Notes: a model not told the origin generated them from the letters alone. 64,000 nucleotides of DNA from Pseudaquidulcibacter saccharophilus (GCF_019455445.1 NZ_JAHWUS010000001.1:62001-126000), one strand, 5' to 3'. Shown: positions 1 to 9,436, counted from the stretch's first letter. Numbers and translations: made by a program.

Positions 1-2
1 AC

Positions 3-179
3 CCAGAAGAAGGTGACACATATTACAATGCAAAAGTTGCTTTCGCTGGTGTTACTGAAGCTGGTTGGGGCGTTGAAATTGGTGCAACTACCACCGATAT
101 CGACAAAACAAACCTTAGCGTTCACCAAGCTAAATTCAGCGCAAACAAAGGTTATTTGACCCTTTCTAAAGCTTTCTAA
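3..179 (+). CDS. Outer-membrane porin-like protein, C-terminal end (partial)
   Basis: The window opens inside a gene. The last 58 codons read as an amphipathic beta-barrel end: alternating residues, the segment GYLTLSKAF and a terminal phenylalanine before TAA, which is the usual signature for assembly by the BAM complex. Repeated TT-rich and glycine-rich strands (TEAGWGVEIGATTTD) resemble TorF-family putative porins, which often end in a similar LSKxF motif. The upstream part, signal peptide and size are outside the window, so the family call is tentative while outer-membrane location is fairly safe. The gene is followed at once by a strong hairpin terminator. Confidence 0.55.
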   Translation, partial: PEEGDTYYNAKVAFAGVTEAGWGVEIGATTTDIDKTNLSVHQAKFSANKGYLTLSKAF

Positions 180-201
180 TTTAATTGAAAGTTTTAAATA
201 T

Positions 202-232
202 AAGGCCGCCCCAAAAGGGTGGCCTTTTTATT
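202..232. terminator. Bidirectional rho-independent terminator
   Basis: The arms GGCCGCCC and GGGTGGCC (one G-T pair) enclose a short A-rich loop. The plus strand continues in TTTTTATTTT, and the minus strand has an A/T-rich continuation. The hairpin closes the porin-like gene on the plus strand and overlaps the stop codon of the convergent YdbH-like gene. Confidence 0.8.
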
Positions 233-3200
233 TTGGCGCATCGTCTTTGCCAACATTTGGCAGATATTGATATGTGCCATCCTCATTACGCTTCAATGCA
301 TTAGTGTCAAATTCAAACGCTCTTTGATAAAAACTACGAAGGCTTCCAACAGGCGCATCAAGCCCAATACGGAATAAAAACCCTTTGCCTGATAATAAGT
401 CTGGGTTATTACCCTCTAGCAAAATTTGAAAGTTCATATCGCCTGTTATGCGACCATTAATTTCCATCGCCAAAACTTTGTAATGGAGATTTCGCAATGC
501 CTGAATTGCCAAATCCGCACCTTGAGGCGCAGGCTTGCCAGTAAATTTTTCTTTTAGTTTTTCAACATTGGTTTCTTTAACTGGCTGCTTTCCAGAAACA
601 TCGGGCCCGATGTAGCGTAAAATACCACCTTCATCAGCACTTAATTTACCCGAGACAATTTCAACGTCATTATCTATCATACGTACAGGTAATGTACCAC
701 TCATCCGACCTTCTACTTCAATGTTTGGTACTTTTGTAAGCAATAATAATTTTGCGATATCAATATTCTCTGCCGATACCGTAAGATTCTTCTCACCTTG
801 GCTAAAATCAATTTTCGCGGGATCAAGGCGTAGAATACCGTCCGCAAAAGGCCATTGGGCATTAATTACATTTATTGAATTGTCGCCATCCAAAGAAAAC
901 GTAAGAACGCCATTTTCAATCGGAAGGCCACCTGGGTTTAATTCTTTTATTCTTATTTCTTGATGCGGTGCGGTTTTAAGGCTCAATAAATCATCAAGAA
1001 CCAAATTACCCGCCACACCATAAAACTGTGCCGGAACGGTATTAAAATCCAAACCATCTGTATTTATATTGGCATTTGATTTCAAGGCCTTGCCGCGCCC
1101 CCATTCAAAACGGGCATCGCCATTTATTATGCCAGATGTATCAACCAAAGTACCGCGCAAAATTGGCACCAAATCTTCGATGCCAAATTTCGGCTTTTTG
1201 TCCGCATTATTATATGGATAGAATTGAAGTGCGGTGGCGTTTATATCGGCCGAACCTTCACCACTTGCCAATTCATGATTAACATAAAAAGTCGCAATTT
1301 GGTTGGCGCTGGCTTCATGATTTATAACGCCTTGCAAGAATAAATGATTGTTTTTAAGGTTTCCACTACCGCTAAGGATTAAGTCGCCAAAACGTTTTTC
1401 TTTTTCAGCATCTTTGACACGCAAATCTTTAAAAGCAAATTTGCCATTCATTCCATCTTTTTGCGAAATATTAATGGTGGCATCGGCGCTTCCATCAATG
1501 GTCATTGGCATATTTTGCGCACTAATTTGCGATAAAGTGCCTGATATTGTCGTATTGCCGCCTTTTACTTTCAGTGCAATTTTTGCGTTTTCTGCGTTGA
1601 AGTTTCCAAATTGGTTTTCACCAGTTTTAATACGCAAATCAAGATTACGAACATTGCCATTATAAAGGATTTCACCATTTTTGCCGCCAGAAAATGCGCC
1701 ATCAACACCCGTAAAACCAATGGTTTGGGCATCAGCACCACTTCCCATACGAATTACTGCGCCATCAATTGCCGTGCGCGCATATAAATATGTTTGACCA
1801 TCATTTATTAACGCAAGACGACCCGCATTATCGGGGCATAGGCGCCCCTTGGCATTCGGAAGGTAATAATCATTGGCGGTGAAATCTTGCAAATTGATGC
1901 CAAGACATTTGGGCGAATTAAACGCCATACGACCGCCGGCAATATCGGCAACCATTGCACCATTTATTGATAATGCCTTTGATTTAATGCTGTTTGAATT
2001 TAAAGACGCCGCCGTAAGCGATAAATTATTACTTGATAGCTTTATTCCATTTTTGCCAAAACTGGCATTAAACGGCATATTGGCATTAACACCCGATAGC
2101 GCATATTCACGATTTAAAACCATTTGCGCACTTTTGGCCAGGAAATTACCAACCAAAGCACCGCCATTGCCAGAGGTGGCATTCAATACGACGTCCGAAT
2201 TGGCAAGGCGCAAACCACCAGTATCAAGGCTCTTAATTTTTGCATTTGCCTTTAGGCTTATTTTTTTACCAACAATTTGCCCACTAAAATTAATTAAAGA
2301 TGGGCTAAGCCCATATTTAGAACTTTGGGCAACAATTCTACCAGAAATATTGCCTTGGGTATTTTGTTTAGGTGCGGATATATATTTTGCGCTATCAACC
2401 GCGCCATTCAATATCAAATCTGCAATTTGCAAATTGTGCAAAGAGGTTTTACCAAATTCAACCCCGATATTTTCAGAAGAGATGTTAAGGCCTTTTAATT
2501 CTGCAACGGCATTTCCTAATTTAGAAATTAGATTAACTTGCCCTTTGGCAATTAATTCACCCGACCATTCATCACCACTTTTTTCAAAATTATAAGCAGT
2601 GATATGTGCGGTATTGTCGGCATCCTTAAAAACAAGACGGGTTCCACGATTGTCATGAACTTCAAGCGCATCATCAAGATATATTGCGATTTTATCGCCT
2701 TTTTTTGAAAGCAATAATTTTGAATTAAGCCCAAGATTATTACCAATATTAAATCCTGTCGAACGCGTTTGGTTTAAAATCTTTTCAATCGCGCCCCCAT
2801 TTATTCCATTCCCATTAACGGCAATTTGTGAAGACAAATTATCGGGGTTAAACTTCTGCAAATCTGCAAGATCAAAATCGCTTAGCGATTTAATAATTAC
2901 ATTACCATTGCCAAATTTACTTCTAATTCCACCGGCAACCAGCGATGCCTCAAGTTTTGACTTGCCATTTTTTTCACGCTTAAAGGCGAACCCAAGGTTA
3001 GATGCGCCGAAACCATTCCCTGCAAGATTAGCGGATGCAAAGTTAAACTTGCCATTGGCATCAATCACGGCATCTTTGAATAAATTATTACCGCCATTAA
3101 TGTTGGTGGCATCAATGTTTGCCAAAGCACCATTAATCACCATATTTTGCGAAGCAAATTTTTCGGCAAATATTTGCGATGGTTTTAGTTCTATCTTTAC

Positions 3201-4016
3201 ATTCTCAAATTTACCATTCGTCGTTATATTCGCCGATAAATTTGTATTTAAGCCTTTGAGGTTAAGGCCCTTGATAATCTCATCGGCCGTAAAATCATTA
3301 CCATTTGTTTTTAATGCCGCGCCAATTGTAAAGCGATTGCCGGTCATTTTGCTTGTGGTTATTCCAATGCCGATTGGGGAATGTTTGGCATCAATTTTTT
3401 CTGGCAAAAGGCTTTTGATACTAATTATAAAGCCGGAATTCCTATCGCCCTTGGCAAAACCATGATTGGTAATAATGCCATAAGATGTGGCAAGATTTAC
3501 ATTGATATTATCCGCATTAATCGCATCAATCGCGACAGGGGATCCTTGGCTTTTGCTGGTTGGGCCACCGGTAAATTTTTTAAAATCCCGAAGATCTATG
3601 CCGTTTTTATCAAGCCCAAGATTAATAGTAACATCTTTGGCGCGGAAATCATCGATAATAAGTTTTTGAGTACCCCATGAATAATGCCACTTTAAAAAGC
3701 CATTGTGCGCAACCAGCGTCTCTTTACCCTTTTCACCAAGTGTAAGGGTTGTAAATTTTGCGCCACCAAGACCAAGCTGATCAATTTTGACATCCGAAGA
3801 AACACCTTTGGAATTTGTAATGTTCTTTATTACTGCTTGAGAAAGCGCGACACGATTAAGGTATAAAATACCACCGCCAACCAGAATCAACGATAGAATC
3901 CCAACCGAGCCAATCTTTAAGGCTGTGGCTGATACAGATTTCAGCAGCGATTTTTTTACGGTTTCACCCGTCGCTGCATCTTCATTATTTTTCTGATTGA
4001 AACTATCTGAATCCAT
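228..4016 (-). CDS. YdbH/AsmA-like intermembrane phospholipid transport family protein
   Basis: A 1262-residue protein with a short cytoplasmic N-terminus, one membrane segment at about residues 33-53 (GSVGILSLILVGGGILYL) and a very long repetitive beta-rich periplasmic body full of N, G and S. The last ~250 residues carry the YdbH (PF11739) pattern: GRMSGTLPVRM, SADEGGILRYIGPD, AIQALRNLHYKVLAMEINGRITGDM and LLEGNNPDLLSGKG. Family knowledge: E. coli YdbH is one of the TamB/YhdP/YdbH bridge proteins that move phospholipids between the membranes. In E. coli the gene sits with the small genes ynbE and ydbL; neither is seen next to it here. The start is followed by a basic cytoplasmic stretch and fits an inner-membrane anchor. 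The large shadow ORFs on the other strand are not genes. Confidence 0.85.
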   Translation of the reverse strand: MDSDSFNQKNNEDAATGETVKKSLLKSVSATALKIGSVGILSLILVGGGILYLNRVALSQAVIKNITNSKGVSSDVKIDQLGLGGAKFTTLTLGEKGKETLVAHNGFLKWHYSWGTQKLIIDDFRAKDVTINLGLDKNGIDLRDFKKFTGGPTSKSQGSPVAIDAINADNINVNLATSYGIITNHGFAKGDRNSGFIISIKSLLPEKIDAKHSPIGIGITTSKMTGNRFTIGAALKTNGNDFTADEIIKGLNLKGLNTNLSANITTNGKFENVKIELKPSQIFAEKFASQNMVINGALANIDATNINGGNNLFKDAVIDANGKFNFASANLAGNGFGASNLGFAFKREKNGKSKLEASLVAGGIRSKFGNGNVIIKSLSDFDLADLQKFNPDNLSSQIAVNGNGINGGAIEKILNQTRSTGFNIGNNLGLNSKLLLSKKGDKIAIYLDDALEVHDNRGTRLVFKDADNTAHITAYNFEKSGDEWSGELIAKGQVNLISKLGNAVAELKGLNISSENIGVEFGKTSLHNLQIADLILNGAVDSAKYISAPKQNTQGNISGRIVAQSSKYGLSPSLINFSGQIVGKKISLKANAKIKSLDTGGLRLANSDVVLNATSGNGGALVGNFLAKSAQMVLNREYALSGVNANMPFNASFGKNGIKLSSNNLSLTAASLNSNSIKSKALSINGAMVADIAGGRMAFNSPKCLGINLQDFTANDYYLPNAKGRLCPDNAGRLALINDGQTYLYARTAIDGAVIRMGSGADAQTIGFTGVDGAFSGGKNGEILYNGNVRNLDLRIKTGENQFGNFNAENAKIALKVKGGNTTISGTLSQISAQNMPMTIDGSADATINISQKDGMNGKFAFKDLRVKDAEKEKRFGDLILSGSGNLKNNHLFLQGVINHEASANQIATFYVNHELASGEGSADINATALQFYPYNNADKKPKFGIEDLVPILRGTLVDTSGIINGDARFEWGRGKALKSNANINTDGLDFNTVPAQFYGVAGNLVLDDLLSLKTAPHQEIRIKELNPGGLPIENGVLTFSLDGDNSINVINAQWPFADGILRLDPAKIDFSQGEKNLTVSAENIDIAKLLLLTKVPNIEVEGRMSGTLPVRMIDNDVEIVSGKLSADEGGILRYIGPDVSGKQPVKETNVEKLKEKFTGKPAPQGADLAIQALRNLHYKVLAMEINGRITGDMNFQILLEGNNPDLLSGKGFLFRIGLDAPVGSLRSFYQRAFEFDTNALKRNEDGTYQYLPNVGKDDAPK

Positions 4017-4263
4017 ATTTTTTATAAGCTTGTGATTAAAACTCGGTCTTCATTTATGCCATAAATGTCAGTCATGTTTCATAAATAAAACATTAAATTT
4101 ACACTTCGCGCTATTTTAACGCAGTCCCAAAGGCTTGTGAAAGGTGTAAATTTGTGCAAATTTGGCACATTCGTAAAAAAAATTCAGGTTTTTGGGGCGA
4201 ATTGCCAAGAAAAACTTAACTTTTCTGTGGATAAGTTAGTTTGTTTTAGCAAAGGGGCAAGTA
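4017..4263. promoter_or_regulatory. Divergent promoter region between ydbH-like and M23 peptidase genes
   Basis: An AT-rich 247-base gap. It holds a perfect 10-base inverted repeat, AAATTTACAC at 4095-4104 and GTGTAAATTT at 4143-4152, 38 bases apart, lying between the two divergent genes. This could be a paired operator or a long-stem structure. No confident -35/-10 pair was identified. Confidence 0.3.
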
Positions 4264-5682
4264 TTGTCAAAAATTTGCAGAATGCGTGATGGGCGGATGC
4301 CTATGATATCCGTTACGTCCACAGATGCGGTAAAGACCTTGTCAAAAGGCGGAAAACCGTTAGCTGATTTACAATATGGTTCATACCAATTGGTTAAAAG
4401 AAGCAACTCTTCGGTGTGGCAATCAGGATGGCTTTATGCCGGTATGGTTGCTTTGTGTGCGGCTATGTCTCCGCTCGCTAATAATATTGCACATGCGCAA
4501 TCCGCGTCTCAATCATATGCTTCTGGCAATAATGAGGTTGAGCGTCGCACTATTTCTGTCAATGGCAATGAAGGCATCGGCGGTGCGTTGAACCGTATTG
4601 GTGCAAATTCAAGTGACGTTAGACTTGCAGTTCGCGCTTTGGGAAAAGTCGTTAATACAGATGACGTAAAGCGCGATGACCAATTAACAGTTTTCATGCG
4701 TAATGATAGTGGCACAAAGCGCCTTTTGGGCTTTAACCTTGCTAGTGGTGCCGATCGTTCAATTACCGTAACTCGCACAATTGATGGTGATTATAAAGCG
4801 CGCGAGCTTACCACCAAAATGCAAAAACGCTCATTGCGCGTTGCTGGCGTAATTGGTGAAAATGGCCTTTTGGCAAGCGTGCGTGAACAAGGCGCACCAG
4901 ACCGCGTCGCAGATTCTCTTGCAGATGCATTTGCTTATGACGTTGACTTCCAACGTGAGATTGGCCCTGGTTCAAGTTTTGAATTAATGTTTGACCGCGT
5001 ATCAGATTCACGCGGTGCCGTTGTCCGTGAAGGCGAACCAACCTATGCCCGCATCACGACATTAAGTGGCCGCTCCATCGAGCTTTACCGTTTCCAAGCA
5101 TCAGGTGAATCATCATCTGAATGGTATGATGAAAACGGTCGTTCAGCACGTAAATTTCTTATGAGAACCCCAATCAACGGCGCACGCCTAACCTCCAACT
5201 TTGGTTATCGCGTACATCCGATTTCTGGCTATACCAAATTGCACGAAGGCGTGGACTTTGGCGCCCCAACTGGCACACCGGTTTATTCGGCTGGTGATGG
5301 TGTTGTTACACGTGCGGGTATTATGGGTGGTTATGGTAACGTTGTTGACATTGACCATGGCAATGGTTGGTCAACCCGTTATGGTCACCTTTCACGTTTT
5401 GCATCTGGTCTAAGCGTTGGTGATCGGGTTAAGCAGGGGCAAACCATCGCCCTAAGCGGCAATACGGGTCGTTCAACTGGTCCACATTTGCACTTTGAAA
5501 TTCGTAAAAATGGCTCTCCATTAAACCCAATGTCAGCGCAGGTTCCAAATGGAAAAACCCTTGCCGGAACTGATTATCGCAATTTTCAGGCACAGGTTTC
5601 ACGGGTTGATAATTTGAGAAGAAGTGCAATGAACGGTGTTAATGTCGCCAATAGCGGCATTAGCGTTCGCGCCGCAAACTAG
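4264..5682 (+). CDS. M23 family metallopeptidase (murein endopeptidase)
   Basis: A 472-residue cell-wall hydrolase. The C-terminal LytM/M23 domain spans about residues 303-420. It has the zinc-ligand motif HxxxD in KLHEGVDFG and the second motif HLHF in GPHLHFEIRKNG, plus YGHLSRF, so the active site looks intact. Family knowledge: such enzymes cut peptide cross-links of peptidoglycan to allow growth. A hydrophobic stretch at about residues 54-77, ending AHA, looks like a signal or anchor preceded by an unusually long ~50-residue N-terminus. The chosen start is TTG at 4264, six bases after an AAAGGGG ribosome-binding site; an ATG at 4282 is the alternative. It is transcribed divergently from the YdbH-like gene and convergently with mutM. 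Confidence 0.9.
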   Translation: MSKICRMRDGRMPMISVTSTDAVKTLSKGGKPLADLQYGSYQLVKRSNSSVWQSGWLYAGMVALCAAMSPLANNIAHAQSASQSYASGNNEVERRTISVNGNEGIGGALNRIGANSSDVRLAVRALGKVVNTDDVKRDDQLTVFMRNDSGTKRLLGFNLASGADRSITVTRTIDGDYKARELTTKMQKRSLRVAGVIGENGLLASVREQGAPDRVADSLADAFAYDVDFQREIGPGSSFELMFDRVSDSRGAVVREGEPTYARITTLSGRSIELYRFQASGESSSEWYDENGRSARKFLMRTPINGARLTSNFGYRVHPISGYTKLHEGVDFGAPTGTPVYSAGDGVVTRAGIMGGYGNVVDIDHGNGWSTRYGHLSRFASGLSVGDRVKQGQTIALSGNTGRSTGPHLHFEIRKNGSPLNPMSAQVPNGKTLAGTDYRNFQAQVSRVDNLRRSAMNGVNVANSGISVRAAN

Positions 5683-5716
5683 GCGGAAAGCATATCGGTA
5701 AAATTATTTTTGGCAT

Positions 5717-6589
5717 TCATTTTTGACATTCGGGGCAAAAGAATGTTGAACGTCCACCCTGTACGATACGGGTGATTTTACCGTTGCATTCCGGCGTGGT
5801 GCAATCTTTACCTTCGCAATCATATGCTAAAAAGTGGTTTTGAAACCCACCAAGATTACCATCCGCATGCTGAAAATCACGCAGGGTTGAGCCACCCTGC
5901 TCGATCGCACGCAGCAAAATATTCTTGCTGCTTTCAACCAATAAATCAGCCTCTTTGACGCTTAATGAATTTGCCGGTCGCTCGGGATGGATGTGGGACA
6001 TAAACAATGCCTCACAAACATAAATATTGCCAAGCCCAACCACAATTTCTTGATTTAATAGTGCAAGTTTAATTGGTGCCGCCTTTTTACCAATTTGTGC
6101 CAAAAGTTTTTTGCCGTTAAAATCACTCGCCAATGGCTCTGGCCCCAGGTGGGCAAAATGCTTGCTCGTGTCAATATCCGCCTTTTGCGCAATGTCCCAA
6201 AGCCCAAAACGGCGCGGATCGTTATAAACAAGCTGAAAGGTTTTTCCATCTTTGGACAAATCAAGCTTAACATGGTCATGCTTGGCTTTTTCACCGGTTT
6301 GATAAAGATAAGAATCAAATGAAAGCGCCTGCCCATCGCCGACCAATGTGATGCGACCAGACATGCCAAGGTGAATAATCGCACTTTGATCGCTATCAAG
6401 TTCGGCAATTATATATTTCGCACGCCGCCTAACAGCAGTAATCGTGCGCCCAATCAGGCTTTGAACAAAACCTTGCGGATATTCAAAACGCAGTCGATGC
6501 GCGCTCAAGGTGACATTATCAATCCTTGCACCAACAAGATATGGGGCAAGGCCACGGCAAACAGTTTCAACTTCTGGCAATTCAGGCAT
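5717..6589 (-). CDS. mutM: Formamidopyrimidine-DNA glycosylase (Fpg/MutM)
   Basis: 290 residues. This base-excision-repair enzyme removes 8-oxoguanine and formamidopyrimidines and nicks the abasic site. The N-terminus MPELPEVETV supplies the catalytic proline and glutamate. GLGNIYVCEALF is the helix-two-turn-helix region. The C-terminal zinc finger has C-x4-C-x16-C-x2-C (DCTTPEC ... FFCPECQ) with the GGRSTFFC loop. Length and motifs are canonical, and the start is fixed by the invariant N-terminus. The neighbours are a convergent M23 peptidase and a divergent TetR regulator; no operon partner is evident. Confidence 0.97.
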   Translation of the reverse strand: MPELPEVETVCRGLAPYLVGARIDNVTLSAHRLRFEYPQGFVQSLIGRTITAVRRRAKYIIAELDSDQSAIIHLGMSGRITLVGDGQALSFDSYLYQTGEKAKHDHVKLDLSKDGKTFQLVYNDPRRFGLWDIAQKADIDTSKHFAHLGPEPLASDFNGKKLLAQIGKKAAPIKLALLNQEIVVGLGNIYVCEALFMSHIHPERPANSLSVKEADLLVESSKNILLRAIEQGGSTLRDFQHADGNLGGFQNHFLAYDCEGKDCTTPECNGKITRIVQGGRSTFFCPECQK

Positions 6590-6727
6590 ATTTATTTGTG
6601 GAATTAAATTGCCAGTTTTTCAATATCAATGTTGCAGAAAACCTTATTTTTAAAGCATGACCCTATGCTTTAGTAGTAAAATCACTTTGTTTTCCGCCAG
6701 TTACCAGCAAAATTTTCTACCTGCGAC

Positions 6728-6748
6728 CATATTAGCACTAGCTAAAGT
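6728..6748. promoter_or_regulatory. Possible TetR operator
   Basis: Short inverted repeat TTAGC-N4-GCTAA about 50 bases before the TetR start. TetR proteins commonly repress their own promoter through such palindromes. The arms are only five bases, so this is weak. Confidence 0.25.
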
Positions 6749-6794
6749 GAATTTAAATAGTATTTTCGGCGCAACAATAAGGTCGAGGTATATT

Positions 6795-7391
6795 ATGATA
6801 GCCAAATTAGGTAAAGGTAGACCCAGAAAATTTAACAAGGATGAAGCGCTCTTGACGGCCATGCAATTGTTTTGGAAACATGGTTTTGAAGGGGTATCAA
6901 TTAATATGTTGGCGGGGACAATAGGTATTAATGTCCCTTCACTTTATGCTGCTTTTGGGAATAAAGAAGAATTATTCTACAAAGCAGTAAGCCTATATAA
7001 TGAAATTTTCGGGCAGCAATATGATAAAATTCTTGAATTGCCCACTGCGCGCGCGGCGGCAAAGGCACTTTTAATCAATCAAATTGATTTGATTGGTGAT
7101 GATAAATTGCCGGAAGGTTGCTTTTTGGTGCAGACGGCATTGGTGACAAGCCCGAACGCGGAAAAACAATCGGCATTTATGGCAAATTTGCGCAAAGCAA
7201 ATCAGGATAAATTAGTCAAACGTTTTGAACGCGCAATAATTGACGGTGATTTGCCGGCGGGCACAGATTCAACAACTTTGGCGATTTACATTATAACGAT
7301 AAAGCATGGCATTGCTGTTCAGGCCAAAACTGGTGCCAACCGTGATGAATTATACAAATTGGTTGATACTGCGTTGGCAGTATTTCCATAA
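6795..7391 (+). CDS. TetR/AcrR family transcriptional regulator
   Basis: 198 residues from the ATG at 6795, which has GGTCGAGG eight bases upstream. The open frame extends up to 6657, but that extension has no TetR homology. The N-terminal helix-turn-helix lies at about residues 14-60 (DEALLTAMQLFWKHGFEGVS ... INVPSLYAAFGNKEELF), matching the family core with xxLYxxFxxKxxLF. The C-terminal half is a typical ligand/dimer domain with the EGCFLVQ motif seen in TetR proteins of the YxaF/QacR-like branch. No obvious target gene is adjacent; mutM is divergent and a lipoprotein gene follows 83 bases downstream. The gap before it contains TTAGC-acta-GCTAA, a possible autoregulatory site. Confidence 0.9.
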   Translation: MIAKLGKGRPRKFNKDEALLTAMQLFWKHGFEGVSINMLAGTIGINVPSLYAAFGNKEELFYKAVSLYNEIFGQQYDKILELPTARAAAKALLINQIDLIGDDKLPEGCFLVQTALVTSPNAEKQSAFMANLRKANQDKLVKRFERAIIDGDLPAGTDSTTLAIYIITIKHGIAVQAKTGANRDELYKLVDTALAVFP

Positions 7392-7474
7392 TTTATGGAA
7401 TTTTTATTCCATGTATATAAAAATAAATTTATTTAATATTCCAATAACGCCATACTTTGGGCATGGAGTATGCG

Positions 7475-7870
7475 ATGAATAAATTTATTATGGCATTTTT
7501 TGCCTTGGCAATGCCATTGGTTTACACTGGCTGTTCCAAGGTAAAAGGCGCAGATTCAAGTGACGCAAAACCCGTTTATATAAACCTAATCCCACCCGCA
7601 TTCCAAGGAAGATGGGTAAGAGATTTATTAAATTGTTCAGATAAATTCGATGATTATCAAGTTAATATTCTTGAAAATCAGCTCGTTTTTAAAAGCAAAT
7701 TAGCACACCCAAGCCAATTACAGCTTGCAGGTCGCGCGCTTTATATCGATGCCGATGTTCATACAGAAAATGGCGAAAAAAAAGAAAAATATGAATTTAT
7801 TCTTTCCGCCAACGGAAAGACACTCGTATCATCCGATGGGGTAGAGCGTTATAAATGCACGCTAAGTTAG
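7475..7870 (+). CDS. Small predicted lipoprotein of unknown function
   Basis: 131 residues. The start at 7475 is preceded by GGAG at the right distance; an upstream TTG at 7457 would spoil the signal peptide. Signal peptide MNKFIMAFFALAMPLVYTGC ends in a lipobox with cysteine at residue 20, so it should be lipidated and held in the envelope. The mature part (PPAFQGRWVRDLLNCSDKFDDYQV ... LVSSDGVERYKCTLS) has two further cysteines, one at each end, that could form a disulphide, and resembles small beta-rich lipocalin-like domains that start with GRW. I do not recognise a named family. Its stop overlaps the convergent amidotransferase gene by four bases. Confidence 0.75.
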   Translation: MNKFIMAFFALAMPLVYTGCSKVKGADSSDAKPVYINLIPPAFQGRWVRDLLNCSDKFDDYQVNILENQLVFKSKLAHPSQLQLAGRALYIDADVHTENGEKKEKYEFILSANGKTLVSSDGVERYKCTLS

Positions 7871-8625
7871 GCGGCTTTACGCTGTTCGTGTGCCGTCTTT
7901 AGCTGGCTGGCAAAAATTTGCGCAACCAATTCCCCATCAACTGGTTCATTAATATCCGCCAAAGCCTTGTCGGCAAAATCCTCTGGGAAGCGCGTACCGC
8001 GCCTAGAGGCAATTAATTCATGGGCGAATGATGGCGTAAATTCTGGGTGGGCTTGGCATGAAATTATATTGTGCGCCTCATAATGAAGGACCGCATTTGG
8101 TGTAAATTCAGAACCCGCGACCACTTTTGCGTCCCTTGGTTTTTCAAGCACCTGATCTTGATGCGAAACCAAAAGATTTAATGCTTTTTTGCTTTTACAA
8201 ACCACAGGACAGATTTCACCAATATTTTCATGGGCAATTTCATATGAATGCCGACCAATTCCCCAGCCTTGCGGTGCTTTTGCAACATGACCACCCATTG
8301 CCTTGGCAATTAATTGGTGCCCAAAGCAAATACCGATTTGTGGGATTTTATGCTTGGCGGCATTTTGCACAAACCCCACCAGCTCATTAATCCACGGTAA
8401 ATCCTCATAAACGGAGTGCGGCGAACCCAAAATAACCACGCCATCATATTGAACAGCATCAGGAAGGCAATCGCCACAAATTACCGAACAAACATCAAAA
8501 TGCGCACCTTTTATTTCGCTAGAGACAAGGCGTTTAAACATTGCTGGATAAAATCCGCTTTCAGCTTTTAACGGTGCAGGCGGTAAGCCGGGTTCAATAA
8601 TCAAAATTTTCATCATGCTATTCAT
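7867..8625 (-). CDS. Class I glutamine amidotransferase-like protein
   Basis: About 252 residues if translation begins at the ATG at 8625; nearby ATGs at 8616 and 8613 (MKILIIEPG) are equally possible, and none has a strong ribosome-binding site. The GATase1 triad is visible: nucleophile cysteine in GICFGHQLIA, histidine in CQAHPEF and a downstream glutamate (PEFTP). It resembles the stand-alone GMP-synthase-like amidotransferases (YfeJ type), with ILGSPHSVYEDLPWI and VSHQDQV. It lacks the extra features of PuuD-type gamma-glutamyl-GABA hydrolases as far as I can tell, so I do not join it to the polyamine locus. Substrate unknown. Confidence 0.85.
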   Translation of the reverse strand: MNSMMKILIIEPGLPPAPLKAESGFYPAMFKRLVSSEIKGAHFDVCSVICGDCLPDAVQYDGVVILGSPHSVYEDLPWINELVGFVQNAAKHKIPQIGICFGHQLIAKAMGGHVAKAPQGWGIGRHSYEIAHENIGEICPVVCKSKKALNLLVSHQDQVLEKPRDAKVVAGSEFTPNAVLHYEAHNIISCQAHPEFTPSFAHELIASRRGTRFPEDFADKALADINEPVDGELVAQIFASQLKTAHEQRKAA

Positions 8626-9025
8626 ATCATTAAATTCTTTAATTTTGGTAATCAATCAGTCAGCTATCATTAATGGCTTTGGCGAATGTGTAAACGATTT
8701 CACTTGTTTAACTATGTACTATTTCTTGCTAATAAATTGTTCTTATCCTTTTTAAGGGATTGACCAATCCCAAAAAAATATTAATAGGGGTAACGTTCAG
8801 GGATTTTATAGTCAAAAGTGCCGCATTTTCTTTGTTCCTAATGCTTTAAACTGAACCAAAATAAGATTAAGGTCTAATTTAAAGGGCATTGGATTTTGTG
8901 GTCAAAGTATGTAAAGGCAAAATGCGTTTCAAACGTATATTTGAACAATCTTTGTTATCTTTGACTAAAATTCCGGCATATAAGACTAGGATTAAAACTG
9001 GGGTTTAAAACTGGGGTATCACCTA
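8626..9025 (+). promoter_or_regulatory. Upstream region of the sdh operon
   Basis: A 400-base gene-free stretch. It contains a hairpin GGGATTG-acc-AATCCC at 8756-8771. Candidate promoter elements are TTGACT at 8961 and TATAAG at 8979, but their 12-base spacing is too short to be a pair. A perfect tandem 13-base repeat TTAAAACTGGGGT lies at 8992-9004 and 9005-9017, just before sdhC. Each copy carries a GGGG that can act as ribosome-binding site, so sdhC has a duplicated translation-initiation region. Confidence 0.5.
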
Positions 9026-9436
9026 ATGACCGAAGTACTAAAATCACAAAAAAACACGCGACCCGTTTCGCCGCACCTGCAAATTTGGCGTTGGCACGTC
9101 ACAATGACCAGCTCAATTTTGCACCGTGTAACCGGTGTTGGTAACACTGTTGGCATGATTCTTCTAATTGCTTGGGTTTGCTGTTTGTCAAACGGCCCAG
9201 AGGCATATGCAAAATTCACCGGACTTATTGGTTCTCCATTAGGGCTTTTGGTGGTTTTAGGAAGTGCACTTGCAATTTCATATCACATAATTAATGGCAT
9301 CCGCCATTTGTTGTTCAACCTTGGTGTTGGCCTTACCAAAGAAGTGGCAAGTAAAACCGCATGGGCGGCAATTATTCTTGGCATTTTGGGTGGCATTGGC
9401 ATGTTCTTGCTGGCACTTCAGGCATTGGCGAAATAG
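9026..9436 (+). CDS. sdhC: Succinate dehydrogenase cytochrome b556 subunit
   Basis: 136 residues with three membrane helices. The family N-terminus RPVSPHLQIWRWHVTMTSSILHR is nearly canonical, with the SxxHR quinone-site motif. The haem-ligand histidine is in SYHIINGIRHLLFN. SdhC, with SdhD, anchors the succinate:quinone oxidoreductase (complex II) in the inner membrane and binds haem b and ubiquinone. It is the first gene of sdhC-sdhD-sdhA; sdhD starts nine bases after it. The ATG at 9026 lies nine bases after GGGG in a duplicated leader repeat. Confidence 0.96.
   Translation: MTEVLKSQKNTRPVSPHLQIWRWHVTMTSSILHRVTGVGNTVGMILLIAWVCCLSNGPEAYAKFTGLIGSPLGLLVVLGSALAISYHIINGIRHLLFNLGVGLTKEVASKTAWAAIILGILGGIGMFLLALQALAK

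Noticed and set aside
1873-2595. 240-codon open frame on the plus strand inside the ydbH-like gene
   Set aside because: It is a mirror of the repetitive beta-rich coding sequence, has no family motif or ribosome-binding site, and several more such frames lie in the same gene.
7867-8625. PuuD (gamma-glutamyl-GABA hydrolase) for the polyamine locus
   Set aside because: The protein is a GMP-synthase-like class I amidotransferase with IGICFGHQL and lies 38 kb from the locus without the GTTATAAC motif.
8961-8984. sdh promoter TTGACT ... TATAAG
   Set aside because: The spacer is 12 bases, too short for a sigma-70 promoter; listed only as sequence content of the region.
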